Positions 1-5,588 of a stretch of 8,968 bases of DNA are shown piece after piece; positions within the stretch are counted from its first letter, which is position 1; each line of letters opens with the position of its first letter. A model generated the notes under the pieces. It saw only the letters and a program-made list of their open reading frames with translations, was not told the DNA's origin and did no database searches. Source of the DNA: Dehalococcoidia bacterium (GTDB lineage Bacteria > Chloroflexota > Dehalococcoidia > GIF9 > AB-539-J10); assembly GCA_018399375.1 (NCBI GenBank), contig JAGYOV010000028.1, forward strand, positions 1-8,968. Direction: 5' to 3'. Both the position numbers and the translations under genes were made by a program.

Positions 1-240
1 CAGGATGTCAAAAATGCTTTCTCCGTCAGCTGTGGCCCCCCCATAATGTTACGATTTATAGTTCCCGTACTGTTGAAAATGGGGTTTTCCCCAGACCACA
101 TGTATTTCTCCCTTGAGAAGAACATGAGCTGTGGCATGGGATTATGTGGACATTGCAGGATAGGAAACCTCTATGTTTGCAGAGATGGAGCTGACTTCTC
201 TTACGAGCAGATCAAAGATTACCCCGATGCATGGACATGA
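1..240 (+). CDS. Hydrogenase gamma / PyrK-type FAD-NAD(P) reductase subunit, C-terminal end (5' truncated)
   Basis: The first 79 readable codons, in frame from base 1 and ending at TGA 238-240, are the C-terminus of a ferredoxin-reductase-like flavoprotein. A CGPP motif (codons 11-14) is the end of the NAD(P)-binding Rossmann domain in this family. A cysteine set C44-x4-C49-x2-C52-x7-C60 follows and should bind one [2Fe-2S] cluster, as in sulfhydrogenase gamma subunits, the dihydroorotate dehydrogenase electron-transfer subunit PyrK and anaerobic sulfite reductase B. The tail with DGADFSYEQI is also typical of that group. These proteins pass electrons between NAD(P)H and iron-sulfur partners through FAD. 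The FAD domain and start codon lie upstream, outside the window, so NADH versus NADPH preference cannot be read. The gene runs directly into the molybdopterin-family gene, which suggests that it supplies or accepts electrons for the same complex. It could instead belong to an upstream unit. Confidence 0.85.
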   Translation, partial: QDVKNAFSVSCGPPIMLRFIVPVLLKMGFSPDHMYFSLEKNMSCGMGLCGHCRIGNLYVCRDGADFSYEQIKDYPDAWT

Positions 241-247
241 AAGACAA

Positions 248-2020
248 ATGGAAAGGATAGAGAGCTATTGCATGTTCTGTTCTTTAGGGTGCAAGCTCGC
301 CATAAAGACGAGCAAGAGCGGAGCTACAACTCCAGATTTTTGCTCTGACTACCCCCTGACAGGAGGGAATTTATGCCCCAGAGGACTTTACGCAACGGAG
401 CTGTTGAATCATAACCAGAGGATAGTTTGCCCCCTGGTCCGAGAGGGGAGAACCTTTCAGGAGACATCTTGGGATGAAGGATTCCACATCCTGATCTCCA
501 AAATAAAAGAGTTGAGAAACAGCTACGGTCCACAATCCATTGGAATCATCATCGATCCCAACCACACCAACGAAGAAATTATTGCTGCACGAGAGCTAGC
601 AAAAACTATCGGTACGGATAACATCTCCTGTAGTTTCTCTCCCAACGACAGAGAACTTTTAGGCACCACAAACATAACCTCCAATGGCAGCGCCAAAGAA
701 ATTGAGGATGTTGATTACTATTTGATAATAGGCGATCTGTTCGTGAGACATCCCGTACTGGCAAAAAAAATCATAGCATCAAAGTACAAGTCAAGGGAGA
801 ACAGCGTTGTCGTCATAGATCCAAAGCGAACGAACACGGCATGGCATGCCAGCATTCACCTTCAAAACAAACCTGGAAGCGAGATTATCTTGCTCATGGG
901 CATCTTAAAATCTTTCTTCAACCATTATCCAGAAAAAGGCAAAGACCTAGGGAAGAAGCTGGAATCACTTCCTGACGAGGACATCGCCAGAGCCACCGGC
1001 ATCAATCTAGAGCAACTGGCTACGGTATCTAGAGGTTTCAATAACGCCGAGAAGGGCGCGATCATTTTATGCCCCGGCATCAAGGGAGTTAGAGATATCG
1101 GCATCCTCTCTCAACTTGCCAGATTGCTGACAGAAAATTACAAGGGCGACAAAAAATATATCCCCTTGTTCACCTACGGCAATGCCGTAGGTGCTTTCAA
1201 AATGAGTACAGGAAAGAATTGGCTAAGTTTACCCCACTTAATAAGCAAGATCTCATCAGGGGAGATAAAGTTACTCCTCGATTTTGGCGAGGAATTATTG
1301 TCTTCTTATCCTTCACCGGAAATACGACAGGGATTGGAGCAATTAGAATTCTTCGCTGTTTCCTCAATTTTCACCTCAGAAACTGAAACCCTGGCCCACC
1401 TGGTTCTACCCTGTGCCAGCTGGGCAGAGAAAAGCGGTACCGTCAACTTCTTCGACGGGCGCAGGGAATCCCTAGAGCCATTTCTAGCCCCAGCTGGCGC
1501 ATCCAGAGCTGACCTGGATATCATCGCTGAAATCTCCCATCAACTCGGTACTTCTCTTAACAAGAGCAAAATCCAACAAGAAGCGGAAGCTGCAAAAGCT
1601 GGATCTCTCAATATAGGCAGGCCCGTAAAAGGAATCGAAGACTTGTTGAAAGAGGCACTGGTTAAAGATAAAGAATTCCCCTACCTGCTAATATCATGCA
1701 GCGCCACAGGACATTTTGCCGATGGATCCATCACCAAAAACATGAAATGGGCCCGAGAGACATTTCCGCTATTATGGGTTGAACTCAACTCTGACGATGC
1801 ACAACATATGGAAATTAAAAGCGGAGACGAGGTCATAATATGTTCGCGAAAGGGGCAAATAACACTGCCTGTTCAGATAACCAGCAGATTGCAGCCAGGA
1901 GTAGTCAACGTGCCATCATATTCCACCGAGATACGGAGCATCTTCTCATGGGAAATTACACCTGAAGGTGAATTTAAAACTGGGCCGGAAAGAGTGAGAA
2001 TTTCAAGGAAACAGGAATGA
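248..2020 (+). CDS. Molybdopterin oxidoreductase family protein, formate dehydrogenase-like (possibly non-catalytic)
   Basis: A 590-residue protein of the FdhF/NuoG superfamily. The N-terminal [4Fe-4S] domain has C8-x2-C11-x3-C15 and C43 in LCPRG, almost the same numbering as recalled for E. coli FdhF (C8, C11, C15, C42). This is the main reason for choosing ATG 248 over the in-frame ATGs at 173, 185 and 227; 227 remains possible and would overlap the upstream gene by 14 bases. The molybdopterin-binding core follows, and a C-terminal dinucleotide-binding domain starts near residue 480 (SATGHFADGSIT, then KSGDEVIICSRKGQI). It is about 125 residues shorter than FdhF. The Sec/Cys-His active-site pair is not recognisable: only C128, followed by Ser-Phe, lies nearby. 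The region of catalytic Arg333 reads FTYGNAVGA (308-316), without Arg. There is no in-frame TGA for selenocysteine. It may be a formate dehydrogenase variant, an enzyme for another substrate, or a NuoG-like electron-relay scaffold. It overlaps the polyferredoxin gene by ATGA. Confidence 0.85.
   Translation: MERIESYCMFCSLGCKLAIKTSKSGATTPDFCSDYPLTGGNLCPRGLYATELLNHNQRIVCPLVREGRTFQETSWDEGFHILISKIKELRNSYGPQSIGIIIDPNHTNEEIIAARELAKTIGTDNISCSFSPNDRELLGTTNITSNGSAKEIEDVDYYLIIGDLFVRHPVLAKKIIASKYKSRENSVVVIDPKRTNTAWHASIHLQNKPGSEIILLMGILKSFFNHYPEKGKDLGKKLESLPDEDIARATGINLEQLATVSRGFNNAEKGAIILCPGIKGVRDIGILSQLARLLTENYKGDKKYIPLFTYGNAVGAFKMSTGKNWLSLPHLISKISSGEIKLLLDFGEELLSSYPSPEIRQGLEQLEFFAVSSIFTSETETLAHLVLPCASWAEKSGTVNFFDGRRESLEPFLAPAGASRADLDIIAEISHQLGTSLNKSKIQQEAEAAKAGSLNIGRPVKGIEDLLKEALVKDKEFPYLLISCSATGHFADGSITKNMKWARETFPLLWVELNSDDAQHMEIKSGDEVIICSRKGQITLPVQITSRLQPGVVNVPSYSTEIRSIFSWEITPEGEFKTGPERVRISRKQE
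1171..1193. repeat. Perfect 10-bp inverted repeat with 3-nt loop inside the molybdoprotein gene
   Basis: CACCTACGGC, then AAT, then GCCGTAGGTG. The arms (1171-1180 and 1184-1193) are exactly complementary, giving a potential mRNA hairpin with a 10-bp stem. It codes for the TYGNAVG stretch of the molybdoprotein. No U-run follows, so it does not look like an intrinsic terminator. It may be a chance product of codon choice. Confidence 0.6.
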
Positions 2021-2496
2021 AAAAAGTTTTTATCGACATCGATCGCTGTATTGGCTGTTACACCTGTTCTGCAGCCTGTCATTACTCTCACAGCGACCAC
2101 AGGAGCACGGTTGGTTATGGCGAACTGCGCGAAGATGCCAGATTGCCCTTCATTTGCCGGCACTGCGATGAACCCGCTTGTTTAAACGCCTGTCCCAGAA
2201 ATGCTATTAAAAAGCTAGACCATGGGATAATCAAGAGAATGAATTTGCTCTGCACCGGTTGTGGTTCCTGTGCCCTTGCTTGTCCTTTTGGAGTGATCGA
2301 GCCCGATATACGGTCCTATGTAATTTCCAAGTGTGATCTTTGCCCTGACAGGATAGCTGAGGGGAATGAACCAGCCTGCGTTGCTGCCTGCCCGGCGGGG
2401 GCTTTGGCCTTTAGAGATGCTGATGAAGCAGGAGAAAAATCAATTCTACTGGGAGGCAGGATGGAAGGGCACCATCCCGTCTTCAGGAGAACATAG
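2017..2496 (+). CDS. HycB/HydN/CooF-like polyferredoxin with four [4Fe-4S] motifs
   Basis: A 159-residue, soluble-looking iron-sulfur protein with 16 cluster cysteines in four sets: C11-x2-C14-x2-C17-x3-C21; C47-x2-C50-x4-C55-x3-C59; C79-x2-C82-x2-C85-x3-C89; C106-x2-C109-x11-C121-x3-C125. This four-cluster layout is typical of the DmsB/HycB/HydN/CooF family, which carries electrons between a catalytic subunit and a partner. Its place between the molybdoprotein and the hydrogenase core makes it the likely wire between them, on the cytoplasmic face since it has no signal peptide. It starts in an ATGA overlap with the preceding stop, preceded by AGGA at 2006-2009. It is somewhat shorter than E. 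coli HycB (about 200 residues), mainly at the C-terminus. The family is clear; the exact partner is inferred from position. Confidence 0.93.
   Translation: MKKVFIDIDRCIGCYTCSAACHYSHSDHRSTVGYGELREDARLPFICRHCDEPACLNACPRNAIKKLDHGIIKRMNLLCTGCGSCALACPFGVIEPDIRSYVISKCDLCPDRIAEGNEPACVAACPAGALAFRDADEAGEKSILLGGRMEGHHPVFRRT
2485..2490 (+). promoter_or_regulatory. Ribosome binding site for the NuoH/HycD-like gene
   Basis: AGGAGA lies 6 bases before ATG 2497, inside the last codons of the polyferredoxin gene. It supports starting at 2497 rather than at the in-frame ATG at 2518. Confidence 0.65.
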
Positions 2497-3429
2497 ATGC
2501 TTTTCTCTCATGGATTAATGGACATCTTCTACCTGGTTATATTCCCTGGTTTCATCTTCACTATGACAATCGGGCTATTATCCACTCAGATAGACAGGAA
2601 GATTTCCGCCAGGCTTCAATGGAGAGTAGGCCCTCCATGGTATCAACCTTTCGCTGATGTGGTTAAATTACTGGGTAAAGAGATCATCATACCGGAGGGG
2701 AGCAACAAGATAAGCTTCCTCCTGATACCATTCGTAGGATTTGCTGCAGTAATACTGCTCTCTACAATGATATGGTTGGCCAACATATATCCTGATAGCA
2801 GCTTTGTTGGCGATCTCATAGTAATCATATACCTGCTATATTTGCCCTCAATTGCACTGATAATTGGGGGTTCTGCTTCACGAAATCCCTTCGGAGCACT
2901 GGGAGCTAGCCGCGAAATGAAGCTCATGCTCGCTTATGAGTTGCCTTTCCTTCTAGCAACCTTCACCATAGTAGTAAAGAATGGTGGCATAATTTCCTTG
3001 GGGGGCATCTTGAACTATCAGGCAAGCAACGGAGCCATGATAACGCAAGGCGCTTCGTGCATCATTGCCTTTATCGTGGCCTTATTCTACATACCTGCCA
3101 AACTAGGAGAAGGTCCTTTCGATATAGCTGAAGCCGAGACGGAACTGGCATCTGGCCCACTTATCGAGTACTCTGGAGTAACTCTGGCAATTTTTAAGTT
3201 GACCAAGTCAATGTTGCTTTTCACCGTTCCGATTTTTATCCTATCACTATTTGCAAAAAATATCTGGACACCTTGGACTATCCTCTGGTATCTACTTATC
3301 CTTTTTTTCATTATACTGATAAAAAATACAAATCCCCGTCTCCGCATCGACCAGGCACTGAAACTCCTCTGGTTTCCCCTTTCAGGTTTATCATTGGCAG
3401 GGATAATTCTAGCGGCAGTAGGATTGTAA
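2497..3429 (+). CDS. Hydrogenase membrane anchor subunit, NuoH/HycD/EchB-like
   Basis: A 310-residue multi-spanning membrane protein of the complex I NuoH / formate hydrogenlyase HycD family, about the usual length for the hydrogenase branch. The N-terminal helix (about 10-30) is followed by the conserved loop RKISARLQWRVGPP...QPFADVVKLLGKE (residues 34-62), the counterpart of the NuoH 'RIQ-RxGP-QPxADxxKLxxKE' loop. A second family signature, GEGPFDIAEAETELASG with a following EYSG (204-227), keeps the acidic residues E212, E214, E216 and E224 of the loop facing the peripheral arm. In related complexes this subunit anchors the small/large subunits and starts the membrane proton path. It begins directly after the TAG of the polyferredoxin gene with no gap and is followed four bases later by the small-subunit gene. 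Hydrophobic segments cover most of the remainder, giving an estimated eight helices. Confidence 0.94.
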   Translation: MLFSHGLMDIFYLVIFPGFIFTMTIGLLSTQIDRKISARLQWRVGPPWYQPFADVVKLLGKEIIIPEGSNKISFLLIPFVGFAAVILLSTMIWLANIYPDSSFVGDLIVIIYLLYLPSIALIIGGSASRNPFGALGASREMKLMLAYELPFLLATFTIVVKNGGIISLGGILNYQASNGAMITQGASCIIAFIVALFYIPAKLGEGPFDIAEAETELASGPLIEYSGVTLAIFKLTKSMLLFTVPIFILSLFAKNIWTPWTILWYLLILFFIILIKNTNPRLRIDQALKLLWFPLSGLSLAGIILAAVGL

Positions 3430-3433
3430 AAAG

Positions 3434-3868
3434 ATGAGTGACAATCATAAGCTAACCGATATGAGTAGATGGGGACTAAAAAAGTCGCCGTGGGCATTTC
3501 ATCTCAGCACCGGTTCGTGCAACAACTGCGACATAGAACTGTTAGATGCCCTAACTCCAAGATTCGATGTCGAGCGATTCGGGATCCTCCTCGTGGGTTC
3601 ACCAAGACATGCTGATATATTATTCGTCACCGGCATAGTAACTGTCCAGGCCCTCCCCCGGCTAATACACGTGTACAACCAAATAGCAAAGCCCTGCCTA
3701 GTTATCGCGTTGGGTACCTGTGCCTGCACAGGGGGCATATTTGATGGCAGCTATCACCAGATAGGCCCTGTAGACAAAATAATCCCAGTAGATGTTTACA
3801 TACCAGGATGTCCCCCAAAGCCAGAGGCTATCATTTCTGGTGTGGTTAAAGCTCTAGCAAAGATATGA
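3434..3868 (+). CDS. [NiFe] hydrogenase small subunit, NuoB/HycG/EchC-like
   Basis: A 144-residue NuoB-family protein that should bind the proximal [4Fe-4S] cluster next to the NiFe site. Ligands are visible as C29-x2-C32 (GSCNNCD), C96 (GTCACTGG) and C126 (PGCPPKPE). The C-x2-C spacing is that of group 4 hydrogenases; complex I NuoB has adjacent cysteines here. This argues for hydrogenase over quinone reductase. C98 is an extra cysteine close to C96. There is no Tat signal and no long C-terminal extension, so the protein is cytoplasmic and carries one cluster only. The start is ATG 3434, preceded by AGGA at 3420-3423; the TGA overlaps the next gene's first possible ATG. It sits between the membrane anchor and the NuoC-like subunit, the H-B-C-D order seen in many energy-converting hydrogenases. 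Confidence 0.95.
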   Translation: MSDNHKLTDMSRWGLKKSPWAFHLSTGSCNNCDIELLDALTPRFDVERFGILLVGSPRHADILFVTGIVTVQALPRLIHVYNQIAKPCLVIALGTCACTGGIFDGSYHQIGPVDKIIPVDVYIPGCPPKPEAIISGVVKALAKI

Positions 3869-3873
3869 GAGGA
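3867..3873 (+). promoter_or_regulatory. Ribosome binding site deciding the NuoC-like start
   Basis: GAGAGGA lies just before ATG 3877 and after ATG 3865. It favours 3877 as the main start of the NuoC-like gene, although the GAGAGG core sits only 4 bases from it, slightly short. Confidence 0.5.
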
Positions 3874-3876
3874 AAA

Positions 3877-4386
3877 ATGGTTGAACTAACTCCAATAAAG
3901 AAAATAAAAGAGAACTTTCCCGACAAGATAGAGGAAACGTGGCAGAAATCTTCTAGGAGGACATATGTCACGGTAAAGAAAGATGCCGTTAAAGACATAG
4001 TTAGCTACCTCATGAAAAATTTGGGTGCCAGATTTATCATCATCACAGCGCTAGACACAAGAAAAGGTATAGAAATGCTGTATCACTTCTCTTTTGATCA
4101 ACGTGGCTGCATACTTTCCATCAGGACGTTTGTCCCCATGCCCCTCCCAGAAATCGAGTCTATAGCACAAATTATATCGGGAGCTGAATATATAGAGAGG
4201 GAAATACATGATTTACTGGGAGTGAACTTCAAAAACCATCCTAATCTGAAACGATTCATACTTGCAGACGACTGGCCTGAAGGCTTATATCCACTTAGAA
4301 GGGAACACAAGTGCCAGTTCCCCTACAGAACAGTCGAAGAACAAAATCTTTTCCGACAAGAGATCCTCAAAAAGGAGGAGCAATGA
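3877..4386 (+). CDS. NuoC-like (30 kDa) hydrogenase subunit
   Basis: A 169-residue protein of the complex I 30-kDa/NuoC family. The signature block EREIHDLLGVNFKNHPNLKR begins near residue 107 and is followed by DDWPEGLYPLRREHK, matching the conserved C-terminal part of NuoC and of the N-terminal domain of HycE. It is a structural subunit that packs against the large subunit and has no cofactor of its own. Here it is a separate gene, as in Mbh and Ech enzymes, not fused to the large subunit as in E. coli HycE/HyfG. I chose ATG 3877 because GAGAGG lies just in front of it; ATG 3865, in an ATGA overlap with the small-subunit stop, would add four residues (MRGK). Its own stop overlaps the large-subunit start in ATGA. 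Confidence 0.92.
   Translation: MVELTPIKKIKENFPDKIEETWQKSSRRTYVTVKKDAVKDIVSYLMKNLGARFIIITALDTRKGIEMLYHFSFDQRGCILSIRTFVPMPLPEIESIAQIISGAEYIEREIHDLLGVNFKNHPNLKRFILADDWPEGLYPLRREHKCQFPYRTVEEQNLFRQEILKKEEQ
4373..4380 (+). promoter_or_regulatory. Ribosome binding site for the large-subunit gene
   Basis: AGGAGGAG lies close upstream of ATG 4383 (GGAGG core at 4374-4378, 4 bases from the ATG). It supports 4383 over an in-frame ATG 72 bases upstream that would lie within the NuoC-like gene and add 24 residues unlike the family. Confidence 0.7.
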
Positions 4387-5588
4387 GAACTACTATTCCC
4401 ATAGGCCCCTATCACCCCCTTCTGGAGGAACCAGAGCTTTTCCGCGTGGTGGTCGAAGGCGAGAGAATCGTAGATATCGATTGGAGAACGAGCTGGAACC
4501 ATCGTGGTATTGAAAAGATAGCCGAGAGCAAAACATATGAACAGGCACTATTTCTAGTGGAAAGGATTTGCGGTATCTGTTCTACATCGCATCCCATAGC
4601 CTTTTGCAACGCTGTAGAGGACCTAGCAGACATCGAAATTCCTGACAGGGCGAAATACATCAGAACCATAGTAGCCGAACTGGAGAGAATCCACAGCCAT
4701 TTACTTTGGCTTGGACTAGCGGGACACTACATAGGATATCACACGGTATGGATGTGGGCCTGGAGATATCGGGAACCTATTTGCGAGCTATTTGAAATAA
4801 TTTCAGGCAACAGACAGAGCTATGCCATGATGAAGATCGGGGGCGTGAGACAGGATATAAAGGAAGAAACCATCCCCATCATTATGAAGACAATAAACGA
4901 ACTCGAACCCAAAATTCACATGTTCGCCGATGCCATCCTCGATGATCCAGTAATGCTGGCCAGATTGAGAAACGTAGGAAAGCTGAGCAAAGAAGATGCA
5001 ATCAACTGGTGTACCGTTGGCCCAGTAGCGCGGAGTGCAGGAGTTGATATAGATATCCGGCGAGATTATCCATATGCATCCTACGACAGAGTTGAATGGA
5101 AAGTAATTACCCAGGTTGATGGAGATGTTCTCGCAGTAGCAGTAGTGAGGCTGCTCGAGATTTTGGAATCAATTAAGATCATAAGACAATGCCTAGAAAA
5201 GATGCCTCCGGGGCCTTTACAAGTCGAGGTTCCAGAAATACCGGTGGGTGAGGGAATAGGTGTTGAGGAAGCCCCGAGAGGAGAGTGCTTTCATTATGTC
5301 CAATCCGATGGGACCAATTGTCCCTACAGACTCAAGATTCGCGCTCCAAGCTATGTTAATATACCCTGTTTCAGATCGCGCTTTATCGGCGAAAGGATAT
5401 CTGACATTCTCCTTATTCTGGCATCCGTTGATCCATGTTATTGCTGCACCAACAGAACAATAAAGATCGATAACGGAAAAGTAAAAAGTACTATGACAGA
5501 CAAAGATTTGCTCGAATTATCTTGGAAGGAGACAGAGCAGCTCAGAGAACATTACAAAGGATACCCAGGAGGTGGATTGCTAGAATGA
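4383..5588 (+). CDS. [NiFe] hydrogenase catalytic large subunit, group 4 (NuoD/HycE-C/EchE-like)
   Basis: A 401-residue catalytic subunit that should carry out reversible 2H+ + 2e- = H2 at a NiFe(CN)2CO centre in the cytoplasm. Both metal-binding motifs are intact: R61-I-C63-G-I-C66 near the N-terminus and D-P-C352-Y-C354-C355-T-N-R near the C-terminus. All four Ni ligands (C63, C66, C352, C355) are therefore present, which separates it from NuoD of complex I. The N-terminal start MRTTIPIGPYHPLLEEP is typical of NuoD/HycE C-domains. After CTNR (R358) there is a 43-residue tail. In E. coli HycE a tail after an equivalent Arg is removed by the endopeptidase HycI during maturation, so processing here is plausible. 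C354, between the ligands, is unusual; recalled relatives have Ser. The start is in an ATGA overlap with the NuoC-like gene, and the end overlaps the NuoL-like start in the same way. Confidence 0.96.
   Translation: MRTTIPIGPYHPLLEEPELFRVVVEGERIVDIDWRTSWNHRGIEKIAESKTYEQALFLVERICGICSTSHPIAFCNAVEDLADIEIPDRAKYIRTIVAELERIHSHLLWLGLAGHYIGYHTVWMWAWRYREPICELFEIISGNRQSYAMMKIGGVRQDIKEETIPIIMKTINELEPKIHMFADAILDDPVMLARLRNVGKLSKEDAINWCTVGPVARSAGVDIDIRRDYPYASYDRVEWKVITQVDGDVLAVAVVRLLEILESIKIIRQCLEKMPPGPLQVEVPEIPVGEGIGVEEAPRGECFHYVQSDGTNCPYRLKIRAPSYVNIPCFRSRFIGERISDILLILASVDPCYCCTNRTIKIDNGKVKSTMTDKDLLELSWKETEQLREHYKGYPGGGLLE
5567..5574 (+). promoter_or_regulatory. Ribosome binding site for the NuoL/HyfB-like gene
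   Basis: AGGAGGTG, a near-perfect anti-16S match, lies 10 bases before ATG 5585. It decides against the in-frame ATG at 5522, whose extra 21 residues are charged and unlike the family's hydrophobic start. Confidence 0.75.

Noticed and set aside
173..247. Longer N-terminus of the molybdoprotein starting at ATG 173, which has AGGA at 162-165 in front of it
   Set aside because: It would overlap the flavoprotein gene by 68 bases and add 25 residues unlike the family. Start 248 puts the first cluster cysteine at residue 8, as in FdhF.
248..2020. Possible selenocysteine (in-frame TGA) formate dehydrogenase
   Set aside because: The frame has no internal TGA, and no SECIS-like element would be needed; the nearest candidate ligand is Cys128.
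3301..3312. T-rich run (CTTTTTTTC) as a terminator
   Set aside because: It lies inside the NuoH-like coding frame (codons for Leu-Phe-Phe), has no preceding GC-rich hairpin, and the operon continues.
2497..5588. Reading the core as respiratory complex I (NuoHBCD)
   Set aside because: The large subunit keeps all four NiFe-binding cysteines (C63, C66, C352, C355) and the small subunit has C-x2-C, not adjacent cysteines, so it is a hydrogenase.
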